From positions 806,001 to 870,000 of the forward strand of contig NZ_CP046103.1 in NCBI RefSeq assembly GCF_009707325.1: a stretch of DNA of 64,000 nt, written 5' to 3'. The DNA comes from Pseudomonas sp. IB20 (GTDB taxonomy: Bacteria > Pseudomonadota > Gammaproteobacteria > Pseudomonadales > Pseudomonadaceae). Below the pieces are notes generated by a model. It was not told the DNA's origin. It ran no database searches and saw nothing but the letters and a program-made list of their open reading frames with translations. The translations under genes were made by a program, and so were the position numbers. Below are positions 1 through 8,800 of the stretch, piece by piece (within the stretch, counting starts at the first letter, position 1; each line of letters starts with the position of its first letter).

Positions 1-1323
1 TTCAAGCCAAGCACCATGGCCTTCGTGCCGATGTCGGCGCTCAAGGGCGACAACGTGGTGAACAAGAGCGAGCATTCGCCTTGGTACACCGGCCAGTCGC
101 TGATGGAGATTCTCGAAACTGTCGAGATCGCCAACGACCGCAACTACACCGACCTGCGTTTCCCGGTGCAGTACGTCAACCGTCCGAACCTGAACTTCCG
201 TGGTTTCGCCGGCACGTTAGCCAGCGGCATCGTGCACAAGGGCGACGAGGTTGTAGTGCTGCCGTCGGGCAAGAGCAGCCGCGTCAAATCCATCGTCACC
301 TTCGAAGGTGAGCTGGAGCACGCCGGCCCAGGCCAGGCCGTGACCCTGACCATGGAAGACGAGATCGACATCTCCCGTGGCGACCTGCTGGTGCATGCCG
401 ACAACGTGCCGCAAGTGACTGACGCCTTCGACGCCATGTTGGTGTGGATGGCCGAAGAGCCGATGCTGCCGGGCAAGAAATACGACATCAAGCGCGCGAC
501 CAGCTACGTGCCGGGTTCCATCACCAGCATCGTGCACCGCGTGGACGTGAACACCCTGGCCGAAGGCCCGGCGAGTTCGCTGCAGTTGAACGAGATCGGC
601 CGGGTCAAGGTCAGCCTCGACGCCGCCATCGCGCTGGACGGTTACGACAGCAACCGCACCACCGGTGCGTTTATCGTCATCGACCGTTTGACCAATGGCA
701 CTGTGGCCGCAGGCATGATCATCGCGCCGCCGGTCAATCATGGCGGTTCTGCGCAACACGGCAGTCTCGCTCATGTCGCCACCGAAGAACGCGCCCTGCG
801 CTTCGGCCAGCAGCCGGCCACCGTGTTGTTTAGCGGCCTGTCGGGCGCGGGCAAAAGTACCTTGGCCTACGCGGTTGAGCGCAAGCTGTTCGACATGGGC
901 CGTGCGGTGTTCGTACTGGACGGCCAGAACCTGCGTCATGACCTGAACAAAGGCTTGCCGCAGGACCGTGCCGGGCGTACTGAAAACTGGCGTCGTGCCG
1001 CTCACGTCGCGCGCCAGTTCAACGAAGCAGGCCTGCTGACCCTGGCCGCCTTCGTTGCCCCGGATGCCGAAGGCCGCGAACAGGCCAAGGCGCTGATTGG
1101 CGCCGATCGCCTGCTGACGGTTTACGTCCAGGCCTCGCCACTGGTGTGCGCCGAGCGTGATCCGCAAGGCCTGTACGCCGCTGGTGGGGATAACATCCCG
1201 GGCGAATCCTTCCCGTACGACGTGCCGTTGAATGCCGATCTGGTGATCGACACCCAGGCCCTGTCGCTGGAAGACAGCGTCAAGCAAGTGCTGGAACTGT
1301 TGCGTCAGCGCGGCGCGATCTAA
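1..1323 (+). CDS. cysN: Bifunctional sulfate adenylyltransferase subunit 1 / adenylylsulfate kinase (CysNC), 5' end missing
   Basis: The frame is open from the first base, so the start and the N-terminal GTPase core lie outside the window. The visible part begins in the EF-Tu-like GTPase fold and continues through its beta-barrel domains to about base 800. It then enters a C-terminal APS kinase domain with a P-loop (GLSGAGKS, bases 835-858) and the [11 protein letters not shown] substrate motif. The N part, with CysD, makes adenylylsulfate from ATP and sulfate; the kinase part phosphorylates it to PAPS for cytoplasmic sulfate assimilation. The N-C fusion is usual in Pseudomonas, where cysD lies just upstream. 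A hairpin follows 19 bases after the stop. Confidence 0.95.
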   Translation, partial: FKPSTMAFVPMSALKGDNVVNKSEHSPWYTGQSLMEILETVEIANDRNYTDLRFPVQYVNRPNLNFRGFAGTLASGIVHKGDEVVVLPSGKSSRVKSIVTFEGELEHAGPGQAVTLTMEDEIDISRGDLLVHADNVPQVTDAFDAMLVWMAEEPMLPGKKYDIKRATSYVPGSITSIVHRVDVNTLAEGPASSLQLNEIGRVKVSLDAAIALDGYDSNRTTGAFIVIDRLTNGTVAAGMIIAPPVNHGGSAQHGSLAHVATEERALRFGQQPATVLFSGLSGAGKSTLAYAVERKLFDMGRAVFVLDGQNLRHDLNKGLPQDRAGRTENWRRAAHVARQFNEAGLLTLAAFVAPDAEGREQAKALIGADRLLTVYVQASPLVCAERDPQGLYAAGGDNIPGESFPYDVPLNADLVIDTQALSLEDSVKQVLELLRQRGAI

Positions 1324-1341
1324 ACCTCGCCGCCACAAAAA

Positions 1342-1371
1342 AGCCCGCCACCGAGCACTCGGTGGCGGGCT
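1342..1371. terminator. Bidirectional intrinsic terminator between cysNC and the acyltransferase gene
   Basis: A perfect 13-bp GC-rich stem (AGCCCGCCACCGA) closes a 4-base loop. The A-run at 1337-1342 becomes a U-run on the minus strand, so the signal is strongest for the leftward acyltransferase/pta operon. On the plus strand the hairpin is equally stable but has no U-run; it probably still ends cysNC. Confidence 0.8.
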
Positions 1372-1373
1372 GA

Positions 1374-1486
1374 TCGTTCCAACGCTCTGCGTGGGAATGC
1401 ATCGCTGGCTGCCTGCGATGGCGGACGGTCAGTTTAGTTTTACTTGGCTGACCCACCGCTATCGCAGGCAAGCCAGTGCCCACATT
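1374..1486. repeat. REP-like intergenic palindromes
   Basis: Two elements lie together. Bases 1374-1400 are a fragment of the CGCTCTGCGTGGGAATGC family seen complete at 46979-47093. Bases 1404-1486 form an imperfect inverted repeat whose arms, CTGGCTGCCTGCGATGG and CGCTATCGCAGGCAAGCCAG, are a diverged version of the REP core found at 5454-5544. No protein is encoded here. Confidence 0.7.
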
Positions 1487-1506
1487 AAATTGCATCCACA
1501 TGTTGA

Positions 1507-2406
1507 TCAGTGGCGGTCTGGGAAATCTGTGTGCAGTTTGGCGAGCAGTTGGTCTTTGTCTTCCCACAGCTGGTTAATCCACCCCTGAAACGCCAACCGA
1601 TACTCGCCATCCTGCTCATAATTCTTGCCGATAAACCCGGCTGGAATCTGCACCTCTTCAAAGTGCACCACCACATCCTTCACATTCCCACACAGCAAAT
1701 CCCAATACCCTGGGCGCCCGCCAGGGTAGTGAATGGTCACGTTGACCAATGACTTCAGCTGCTCACCCATGGCATCCAGCACAAACGCAATCCCGCCCGC
1801 CTTAGGCTTGAGCAAATAGCGAAACGGCGACTTCTGCTGGGCATGCTTGCCTGGCGTAAAGCGTGTGCCTTCGGCAAAGTTGAAAATGCCCACCGGGTTG
1901 TCACGAAACTTCGCACAGGTCTTGCGGGTGGTTTCCAGGTCTTTGCCTTTCTTCTCCGGGTGCTTCTCCAGGTAGGCCTTGGTGTAGCGCTTCATGAACG
2001 GAAAGCCCAACGCCCACCACGCCAGGCCTATCACCGGCACCCAGATCAGTTCCTGCTTGAGGAAGAACTTCAGCGGGCGAATCCGGCGATTGAGCACGTA
2101 TTGCAACACCATGATGTCGACCCAGCTCTGGTGGTTGCTGGTCACCAGGTAGGAGTGCTCATAGTCCAGCCCTTCAAGGCCGGTCAGGTGCCAGCGCGTG
2201 CGCCGTACCAGGTTCATCCAGCCCTTATTGTTGGTCACCCAAGCTTCGTGGGTGTGGTTCATCAGCCATTCGCTGAAGCGCTTGGCAAACGGCAGCGCTT
2301 TGAACAGCGCGACGATAAACAGAAACGAGCACAGCAGGATCGTGTTCAGCGCCAACAATAAGGACGCGATCACCCCGCGCACGGCGGCAGGTAGAAAATC
2401 CAGCAT
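1507..2406 (-). CDS. Membrane acyltransferase, PlsC/YihG family
   Basis: The 299-residue protein has an N-terminal hydrophobic segment (about residues 10-40) and then a PlsC-type acyltransferase domain. The catalytic H-x4-D motif is NHQSWVD (His92, Asp97) and the acyl-acceptor motif FAEGTR is at 177-182. Length and motifs match the E. coli YihG type, which acylates lysophospholipid at the inner membrane; the exact substrate here is inferred. It begins right after the pta stop (TAAATG), so the two genes are probably translated from one message. Confidence 0.88.
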   Translation of the reverse strand: MLDFLPAAVRGVIASLLLALNTILLCSFLFIVALFKALPFAKRFSEWLMNHTHEAWVTNNKGWMNLVRRTRWHLTGLEGLDYEHSYLVTSNHQSWVDIMVLQYVLNRRIRPLKFFLKQELIWVPVIGLAWWALGFPFMKRYTKAYLEKHPEKKGKDLETTRKTCAKFRDNPVGIFNFAEGTRFTPGKHAQQKSPFRYLLKPKAGGIAFVLDAMGEQLKSLVNVTIHYPGGRPGYWDLLCGNVKDVVVHFEEVQIPAGFIGKNYEQDGEYRLAFQGWINQLWEDKDQLLAKLHTDFPDRH

Positions 2407-4506
2407 TTAGATATCCATAGGTCGGTTGGCGGCTTGAATCGCAGTGAGTGCGATGGTGTACACGATGTCATCCACTTGGGCACCGCGCGGCAGATCGTTT
2501 ACCGGTTTGCGCAGGCCTTGCAGCATTGGCCCCAGGCTCACGCAATCGGCGCTGCGTTGCACCGCCTTGTGCGTGGTGTTGCCGGTGTTCAGGTCCGGGA
2601 ACACAAACACCGTGGCTTTGCCGGCGACCAGGCTGTTGGGCGCCAACTGCCGGGCCACGGTTTCGTTGGCGGCGGCGTCGTACTGCAATGGCCCGTCGAT
2701 CAGCAGCGAGCTTTGTTGTTCGTGGGCGAGCAGGGTGGCTTCACGGACTTTTTCGACCTCCTCACCGCTGGCCGAATCGCCGCTGGAGTAGCTGATCATC
2801 GCCACGCGCGGGGTGATGCCGAACGCGGCCGCCGAGTCGGCACTTTGCAGGGCGATTTCCGCCAGTTCTGCGGCGCTTGGGTGCGGGTTCATCACGCAGT
2901 CGCCGTAGACCAGCACCTGCTCCGGGAACAGCATGAAGAACACCGATGAGACCAACGTGCAGCCGGGCGCGGTTTTAATCAGCTGCAGGGCAGGGCGGAT
3001 GGTGTTGGCGGTGGAGTGGATAACCCCGGAAACCAGGCCGTCCACTTCATCCAGCGCGAGCATCATGGTGGCGATCACCACTGTGTCTTCCAGTTGCTGC
3101 TCGGCCATCGGCGCGTTGAGGCTCTTGCTCTTGCGCAGCGCGACCATCGGTTCTACATAACGCTGGCGAATCAGGTCAGGGTCGAGAATCTCCAGGCCTT
3201 CAGGCAACTCAATGCCGTGGGCGCGGGCGACCGCTTCCACATCCGCAGGTTTAGCCAGCAGCACGCAACGCGCAATGCCGCGCGCCTGACAGATGGCGGC
3301 GGCTTGCACGGTCAGTGGCTCGCTGCCTTCGGGCAACACGATGCGCTTGTTGGCGGCTTGGGCGCGCTGGATTAACTGGTAGCGGAACACGGCCGGCGAG
3401 AGGCGCATCTCCCGTGGCGTGCCGCAGCGTTGGTGCAGCCAGCGCGCATCGAGGTGGCTGGCGACGAAATCGGTGATGATTTCTGCGCGCTCGCGGTCAT
3501 CAATCGGGATTTCTTTGTTGAGGCTGTTGAGTTGGTTCGCCGTATCGTAGGAGCCCGTGCTCACCGACAGCACCGGCAGCCCGGCCTGGAACGCACCACG
3601 GCACAAATCCATAATACGCGGGTCGGGCAGTGTGTCGCTGGTCAGCAGCAGCCCAGCCAGCGGCACGCCGTTGATCGCGGCCAGGCTGACGGCGAGGATG
3701 ATGTCATCGCGGTCGCCCGGGGTTACCACCAGCACGCCGGGCTTGAGCAATTCCACGGTGTTACGCATGGTGCGCGCGCAGATGATGATCTTGGTCATGC
3801 GCCGGCTTTCATAGTCGCCGGCGTTGAGGATCTGCGCGCCCATCAGGTCGGCCACGTCGCGGGTGCGCGGTGCGTTGAGTTCGGGCTGGTAGGGGATGCA
3901 GCCGAGCAGGCGGAATTCACCGCTGCGCAACAGCGGCGAATGCTCTTTGAGGCGCGCCGAGAACGCTTCCATGCTTTCGTCGGTGCGCACTTTGTTGAGG
4001 ATCACGCCCAGCACTTTCGGGTCTTTCGGGCCGCCGAACAGCTGGGCCTGCAATTCCACGCGGCCGGAGAGCTCGGTGAGCACTTCGTTTTCCGGCGCCG
4101 ACACCAGGATCACTTCCGCGTCGAGGCTCTTGGCCAAGTGCAGGTTGACCCGTGCCGCATAGCTGGCGCTGCGGGTCGGTACCATGCCTTCGACAATCAG
4201 CACGTCCTTGCCCACAGCGGCTTGCTGATACAGGGTGATGATTTCTTCGAGCAGCTCGTCGAGCTGGCCGTCGCCGAGCATGCGCTCCACGTGGGCCAGG
4301 CCCAGCGGTTGCGGCGGTTTCAGACCGTGGGTGCGGGCCACCAGCTCAGTGGAGCGCTCGGGGCCGGTGTCGCCAGGGTGTGGCTGGGCAATCGGTTTGA
4401 AAAAGCCGACTTTCAGCCCGGCCCGTTCAAGGGTGCGCACCAGCCCAAGGCTGATGGAGGTCAGACCCACACCAAAATCGGTGGGCGCGATAAAAAAAGT
4501 CTGCAT
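2407..4506 (-). CDS. pta: Phosphate acetyltransferase
   Basis: This is the long bacterial Pta. It has an N-terminal dethiobiotin-synthetase-like P-loop domain (from MQTFFIAPTDFGVGLTS), a central DRTGG regulatory domain (about 220-340), and a C-terminal PTA_PTB catalytic domain (about 375-695). It interconverts acetyl-CoA and acetyl phosphate in the cytoplasm, usually with AckA, which is not in the window. The start giving MQTFFIAPT (699 aa) is preferred because homologues begin there; an ATG seven codons upstream (4527) is also in frame. It is upstream of and coupled to the acyltransferase gene. Confidence 0.95.
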   Translation of the reverse strand: MQTFFIAPTDFGVGLTSISLGLVRTLERAGLKVGFFKPIAQPHPGDTGPERSTELVARTHGLKPPQPLGLAHVERMLGDGQLDELLEEIITLYQQAAVGKDVLIVEGMVPTRSASYAARVNLHLAKSLDAEVILVSAPENEVLTELSGRVELQAQLFGGPKDPKVLGVILNKVRTDESMEAFSARLKEHSPLLRSGEFRLLGCIPYQPELNAPRTRDVADLMGAQILNAGDYESRRMTKIIICARTMRNTVELLKPGVLVVTPGDRDDIILAVSLAAINGVPLAGLLLTSDTLPDPRIMDLCRGAFQAGLPVLSVSTGSYDTANQLNSLNKEIPIDDRERAEIITDFVASHLDARWLHQRCGTPREMRLSPAVFRYQLIQRAQAANKRIVLPEGSEPLTVQAAAICQARGIARCVLLAKPADVEAVARAHGIELPEGLEILDPDLIRQRYVEPMVALRKSKSLNAPMAEQQLEDTVVIATMMLALDEVDGLVSGVIHSTANTIRPALQLIKTAPGCTLVSSVFFMLFPEQVLVYGDCVMNPHPSAAELAEIALQSADSAAAFGITPRVAMISYSSGDSASGEEVEKVREATLLAHEQQSSLLIDGPLQYDAAANETVARQLAPNSLVAGKATVFVFPDLNTGNTTHKAVQRSADCVSLGPMLQGLRKPVNDLPRGAQVDDIVYTIALTAIQAANRPMDI

Positions 4507-4585
4507 GCGAATTCTCTGGAGGTGCATGGCTTCGGTGGCGCTCTATGGTTGAGCGCCTACCGGGAATCAGGCACCAAGGTTATCG

Positions 4586-4876
4586 TTATTCGTGCTCTTG
4601 CGCACACCAGCCGCACGCAAAGGGTTGGCCTATTTTTTTAACGCGTTGCGCGGGGTCGAGTACCCAGGCGCGGGACTGCCAGGGCGGCAGATGGCGCAGG
4701 TGTTGGGTGTGGCCGCAGGACAGCTCGGCAACCCAGTGCTGGTCGTCATCCTGGCGAAAGCCGATGATGAAGGATGCCGTTGATCGACCCCGTCTGTCCG
4801 GGTTGTGTTCGCTTTCGGGCAAATCCTTGTTTAGACTTGTCCGTTCTTCATTCTTATGCAAAAGGTCTCGCCCCAT
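4586..4876 (-). CDS. DUF3565 family protein
   Basis: The conserved part begins at SFIIGFRQDDDQHWVAELSCGHTQHLRHLPPWQSRAWV and ends with CGWCAQEHE. The Cys-Gly-His and Cys-x2-Cys pairs suggest a small metal-binding site. This matches the DUF3565 family of unknown function, known to me from Pseudomonas. The start is uncertain. The ATG used here overlaps the start region of the divergent slyD by two bases, and a further ATG at 4906 would lie inside slyD. A start closer to the conserved domain, possibly non-ATG, is plausible. Confidence 0.7.
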   Translation of the reverse strand: MGRDLLHKNEERTSLNKDLPESEHNPDRRGRSTASFIIGFRQDDDQHWVAELSCGHTQHLRHLPPWQSRAWVLDPAQRVKKIGQPFACGWCAQEHE

Positions 4877-5360
4877 GACGATCGCCGCTAACAAGGCTGT
4901 CTCCATCGACTATACCCTGACCAACGACGCTGGTGAGGTCATCGACAGCTCCGCCGGCGGCGCGCCGCTGGTCTACCTGCAAGGCGCAGGTAACATCATC
5001 CCGGGCCTGGAAAAGGCTCTGGAAGGCAAGAACGTCGGTGACGAACTGACCGTCGCCGTAGAACCTGAAGAGGCTTACGGCGAATATTCCGCCGAACTGG
5101 TTAGCACCTTGAGCCGCAGCATGTTCGAAGGCGTTGACGAACTGGAAGTGGGCATGCAGTTCCACGCTTCCGCGCCGGACGGCCAAATGCAGATCGTCAC
5201 CATCCGCGACCTGGACGGCGACGACGTGACTGTCGACGGTAACCACCCACTGGCTGGCCAGCGTCTGAACTTCCAAGTGAAGATCGTTGCGATCCGCGAC
5301 GCCTCCCAAGAAGAAGTTGCTCACGGCCACGTTCACGGTGAAGGCGGTCACCAGCACTGA
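4875..5360 (+). CDS. slyD: FKBP-type peptidyl-prolyl isomerase, SlyD family
   Basis: The 161-residue protein has an FKBP fold interrupted by the insert-in-flap domain typical of SlyD (IDYTLTNDAGEVIDSS, EPEEAYGEYSAELV). It ends in a short His-rich tail (HGHVHGEGGHQH) able to bind nickel or other metals. It is a cytoplasmic prolyl isomerase and chaperone, and in enterics it feeds nickel to hydrogenase assembly. The ATG at 4875 gives the normal N-terminus; the open frame extends further upstream but without homology. A strong terminator follows. Confidence 0.93.
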   Translation: MTIAANKAVSIDYTLTNDAGEVIDSSAGGAPLVYLQGAGNIIPGLEKALEGKNVGDELTVAVEPEEAYGEYSAELVSTLSRSMFEGVDELEVGMQFHASAPDGQMQIVTIRDLDGDDVTVDGNHPLAGQRLNFQVKIVAIRDASQEEVAHGHVHGEGGHQH

Positions 5361-5388
5361 TTGATGGTTTAATCAGTTGCTAGCAAAA

Positions 5389-5418
5389 ACGCCCCGACTG
5401 GTTCGGGGCGTTTTTTTT
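5389..5418 (+). terminator. Intrinsic terminator of slyD
   Basis: Stem ACGCCCCGA / TCGGGGCGT around a 5-base loop, followed by eight T residues. It lies 28 bases after the slyD stop. Confidence 0.92.
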
Positions 5419-5453
5419 GTTTGAAAATATCTATCTCACACCCCGCGGCCCAC

Positions 5454-5544
5454 ATGTGGGAGCGGGCTTGCCCGCGATGGAGGCGTGTCAGCCACCTTAT
5501 ATGTCACTGACCCACCGCTATCGCGGGCAAGCCCGCTCCCACAT
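5454..5544. repeat. REP doublet (inverted pair of GTGGGAGCGGGCTTGCCCGC elements)
   Basis: Two copies of the fluorescent-Pseudomonas REP core face each other: ATGTGGGAGCGGGCTTGCCC on the left and its reverse complement ending CCCGCTCCCACAT at 5544. About 30 bases lie between them. This is the REPIN arrangement, mobilised in trans by RAYT transposases; none is encoded in the window. Confidence 0.88.
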
Positions 5545-5580
5545 TTTGAACTGCGCGCGCCGTCTATATAAGGCACAAAC

Positions 5581-5613
5581 AAAAATGCCCCGGACCTTTC
5601 GGTACGGGGCATT
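5581..5613 (-). terminator. Intrinsic terminator of rpsT
   Basis: Read on the minus strand, a stem with arms ATGCCCCG / CGGGGCAT is followed by TTTTTG. It lies about 45 bases past the rpsT stop. Confidence 0.85.
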
Positions 5614-5657
5614 TCTTAACTGTTACGTAACCTAGGCTACGCGGCAGTTATTACCAC

Positions 5658-5936
5658 TTAGGCTGCTGCAGCGACGTTCAGAGCCTTGATGTGGCCATTC
5701 AGGCGGCTCTTATGACGAGCGGCCTTGTTCTTGTGGATGATGCCTTTATCGGCCATACGGTCGATAACTGGCACGGCCAGAACGTAAGCAGCTTGGGCTT
5801 TTTCAGCGTCTTTGGTGTCGATGGCTTTAACTACATTCTTGATGTAGGTACGAACCATGGATCGCAGGCTGGCGTTGTGGCTGCGACGCTTCTCAGCCTG
5901 TTTTGCACGTTTTTTGGCGGAAGGTGTGTTGGCCAC
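5658..5936 (-). CDS. rpsT: 30S ribosomal protein S20
   Basis: The 92-residue, Lys/Arg/Ala-rich protein ([34 protein letters not shown]) is a full-length S20, which binds 16S rRNA in the small subunit. It starts with GTG rather than ATG, after an AGGAG box six bases upstream. E. coli rpsT also uses a weak non-AUG start that serves autogenous control, so the weak codon may be functional here. It is divergent from murJ. Confidence 0.97.
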   Translation of the reverse strand: MANTPSAKKRAKQAEKRRSHNASLRSMVRTYIKNVVKAIDTKDAEKAQAAYVLAVPVIDRMADKGIIHKNKAARHKSRLNGHIKALNVAAAA

Positions 5937-6189
5937 CGTCGAGCTCCTCGAAAGACTTTTTAGGAAATAGCAAACAAAATAGGCCGCGAATCATGCCGAT
6001 GACTTGATGGGTTGTCAAGGGCGGCTGATGCGAACTGCTGAGTGGTCGATCTGAAGAGGCGGGTGATTTATTTCCGGCGCTTGACCTGTAAACTCGCGAG
6101 CTTTGGCTCTGTGCTGTTGCAGGCGCGCAGTATCGCATAAGTGGGCGCTTAGTTCGCCTGCTCTTTATCTATAGGCGCAAACTCTTTCA

Positions 6190-7728
6190 ATGAATCTGCT
6201 CAAGTCGTTGGCTGCCGTCAGCTCTATCACGATGATTTCCCGGGTATTAGGGTTCGTGCGTGACACCCTGCTGGCGCGTATTTTTGGCGCCAGCATGGCC
6301 ACGGATGCGTTCTTTATTGCCTTTAAACTGCCCAACCTGCTGCGGCGGATCTTCGCCGAGGGGGCTTTTTCCCAAGCTTTCGTGCCGATCCTGGCCGAAT
6401 ACAAGACCCAGCAGGGCGAAGAGGCGACCCGCACTTTTATTGCGTACGTTTCGGGCCTGCTGACCCTGGTGCTGATGCTGGTGACCATCGCCGGCATGCT
6501 CGCCGCGCCCTGGGTGATCTGGGCCACGGCGCCAGGTTTTGCCAACACCCCGGAAAAATTCGCGCTGACCACTGATCTGTTGCGGGTGACCTTTCCTTAT
6601 ATATTGCTGATTTCCCTGTCGTCCCTGGCCGGGGCGATCCTCAACACCTGGAACCGCTTTTCGGTGCCGGCCTTCGTGCCGACCTTGCTGAACGTCAGCA
6701 TGATTATTTTTGCGCTGTTCCTCACGCCGTACTTCGACCCGCCGGTGATGGCCCTGGGCTGGGCCGTGCTGGCCGGCGGCCTGGCGCAGTTGCTCTACCA
6801 GCTGCCGCACCTTAAAAGGATCGGCATGCTCGTGCTGCCGCGCCTGAACCTCAAAGACACCGGCGTATGGCGCGTGATGCGCAACATGCTGCCGGCGATC
6901 CTCGGGGTTTCCGTCAGTCAGATCTCCCTGATCATCAACACCGCGTTCGCCTCGTTGTTGGTCTCAGGCTCCGTGTCGTGGATGTATTACGCCGATCGCC
7001 TGATGGAGTTACCGTCCGGTGTGCTCGGCGTGGCCTTGGGCACGATTTTGCTGCCGACCCTGGCGCGCACCTATGCCAGCAAGGACCGCCAGGAGTACTC
7101 GCGCATCCTCGATTGGGGCTTGCGCCTGTGCTTTATGCTGGTGCTGCCGTGCTCCCTGGCGCTGGGGATCCTGGCCGAGCCGCTGACCGTCGCGTTGTTC
7201 CAATACGGCCAATTCGACGCACATGATGCATTGATGACCCAGCACGCGCTGGTGGCTTATTCCGTCGGCCTGCTCGGCATTATTGTGATCAAGGTGCTGG
7301 CTCCGGGCTTCTACGCCCAGCAAAACATCCGCACGCCGGTCAAAATCGCGATTTTCACCCTGATCGTCACGCAACTGCTCAACCTGGTGTTTATCGGCCC
7401 GCTGGCCCATGCCGGCTTGGCCCTGGCCATCAGCGTCGGTGCCTGCATCAATGCCGGCCTGCTGTTTTATCAACTGCGCAAGCAGCAGATGTTCCAACCG
7501 CAGCCAGGCTGGGGCATGTTTGCGCTCAAGCTGGTGGTGGCGGTGGCAGTCATGTCGGCAGTATTGCTTGGCCTGATGCACTTTATGCCGGCCTGGGACC
7601 AAGGCCATATGCTGGAGCGCTTCCTGCGCCTGGGTGTATTGGTGGTCGCCGGTGTGGTGGTGTACTTCGGGATGTTGCTGCTGCAGGGTTTTCGCCTGCG
7701 GGATTTCAATCGCAAGTCGCTGAGCTAG
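6190..7728 (+). CDS. murJ: Lipid II flippase MurJ (MviN)
   Basis: The 512-residue, highly hydrophobic protein has about 14 membrane segments. It opens with the MurJ signature [35 protein letters not shown] and the conserved [26 protein letters not shown]. It flips lipid-linked peptidoglycan precursor across the inner membrane and is normally essential. It stands alone, divergent from rpsT and 119 bases before ribF; a small inverted repeat follows its stop. Confidence 0.96.
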   Translation: MNLLKSLAAVSSITMISRVLGFVRDTLLARIFGASMATDAFFIAFKLPNLLRRIFAEGAFSQAFVPILAEYKTQQGEEATRTFIAYVSGLLTLVLMLVTIAGMLAAPWVIWATAPGFANTPEKFALTTDLLRVTFPYILLISLSSLAGAILNTWNRFSVPAFVPTLLNVSMIIFALFLTPYFDPPVMALGWAVLAGGLAQLLYQLPHLKRIGMLVLPRLNLKDTGVWRVMRNMLPAILGVSVSQISLIINTAFASLLVSGSVSWMYYADRLMELPSGVLGVALGTILLPTLARTYASKDRQEYSRILDWGLRLCFMLVLPCSLALGILAEPLTVALFQYGQFDAHDALMTQHALVAYSVGLLGIIVIKVLAPGFYAQQNIRTPVKIAIFTLIVTQLLNLVFIGPLAHAGLALAISVGACINAGLLFYQLRKQQMFQPQPGWGMFALKLVVAVAVMSAVLLGLMHFMPAWDQGHMLERFLRLGVLVVAGVVVYFGMLLLQGFRLRDFNRKSLS

Positions 7729-7740
7729 AGACTTTCCGGC

Positions 7741-7760
7741 GATAAAACGGTTGTTTTATC
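7741..7760. other. Perfect AT-rich inverted repeat between murJ and ribF
   Basis: GATAAAAC - GGTT - GTTTTATC lies just after the murJ stop. The stem is AT-rich and is not followed by a T-run, so it is a weak terminator at best. It could equally be an operator or a 3' end-stabilising hairpin. Confidence 0.4.
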
Positions 7761-7813
7761 GATTCGATCCATTTGGCCTGCGCTGTTGCCTGTCGTCCGG
7801 GGCTGGGTGTGGT

Positions 7814-7819
7814 TATAAT
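7814..7819 (+). promoter_or_regulatory. Probable sigma-70 -10 box of ribF
   Basis: An exact TATAAT lies 28 bases before the ribF ATG. No good -35 hexamer is visible at 16-18 bases upstream, so this is a partial promoter call. Confidence 0.45.
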
Positions 7820-7847
7820 CGACCACTTTATGAGCAAGAAGCGCGTT

Positions 7848-8786
7848 ATGCAGCTGGTTCGAGGTCTCCACAACCTGCGCCCCGAGCATCGGGGCTGCGT
7901 CGCCACTATTGGCAACTTTGACGGTGTTCACCGTGGCCACCAGGCTATCCTGGGCCGGCTGCGTGAACGTGCGGTCGAGTTGGGCGTGCCCAGCTGCGTG
8001 GTGATTTTTGAGCCACAGCCACGGGAATTCTTCACCCCGGAAACGGCGCCGGCACGTCTGGCCCGCTTGCGCGACAAGTTGCAGTTGCTGGCCGAAGAGG
8101 GCGTGGACCGTGTGCTTTGCCTGGCTTTCAACCAGCGCTTGCAAAGCCTCAGCGCCGCCGAGTTCGTCGACCGTATCCTGGTGGACGGCCTGGGCGTGCA
8201 GCACCTGGAAGTCGGCGACGACTTCCGCTTCGGTTGCGACCGCGTCGGCGATTTCGATTTCCTGCAGCACGCTGGTGTGATTCAAGGTTTTACCGTCGAA
8301 GCCGCGCAAACCGTCGAACTGGACGGCCTGCGCGTGAGCAGTACCCAGGTGCGTAACGCCCTGGCCGCTGCCGACTTCGCCTTGGCTGAGCGTTTGCTCG
8401 GTCGCCCGTTCCGCATTGCCGGGCGGGTACTGCACGGCCAGAAGCTGGCGCGCCAACTGGGCACGCCAACCGCCAACGTGCAACTCAAGCGCCGTCGTGT
8501 ACCGCTCACCGGGGTTTATCTGGTGAGTGTCGACATCGACGGCCAATCGTGGCCGGGAGTCGCCAACATAGGCGTCAGGCCCACGGTTGCAGGTGATGGC
8601 AAGGCCCACCTGGAAGTTCACCTTTTGGATTTTGCCGGTGATTTGTATGACCGGCGTTTGACGGTGGTTTTCCACCAGAAGCTGCGTGAAGAGCAGCGTT
8701 TCGCCTCACTTGAGGCGTTGAAAACGGCGATCAATGCGGATGTCGCCGCCGCCCGTGCACTAGCCGCACCTAGCGCCCATCGCTAA
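7848..8786 (+). CDS. ribF: Bifunctional riboflavin kinase / FAD synthetase
   Basis: The 312-residue protein has an N-terminal nucleotidyltransferase domain (CVATIGNFDGVHRGHQAIL, with the HxGH-like motif) that makes FAD from FMN. A C-terminal riboflavin kinase domain follows (LGTPTANVQLKRRRVPLTGVYLV). The start MQLVRGLHNLRPEHRGC is chosen because homologues begin there; the frame is open for 25 more codons upstream. It heads ribF-ileS-lspA-fkpB, a conserved Pseudomonas order. Confidence 0.96.
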   Translation: MQLVRGLHNLRPEHRGCVATIGNFDGVHRGHQAILGRLRERAVELGVPSCVVIFEPQPREFFTPETAPARLARLRDKLQLLAEEGVDRVLCLAFNQRLQSLSAAEFVDRILVDGLGVQHLEVGDDFRFGCDRVGDFDFLQHAGVIQGFTVEAAQTVELDGLRVSSTQVRNALAAADFALAERLLGRPFRIAGRVLHGQKLARQLGTPTANVQLKRRRVPLTGVYLVSVDIDGQSWPGVANIGVRPTVAGDGKAHLEVHLLDFAGDLYDRRLTVVFHQKLREEQRFASLEALKTAINADVAAARALAAPSAHR

Positions 8787-8800
8787 CCGAAGAGCCTTAA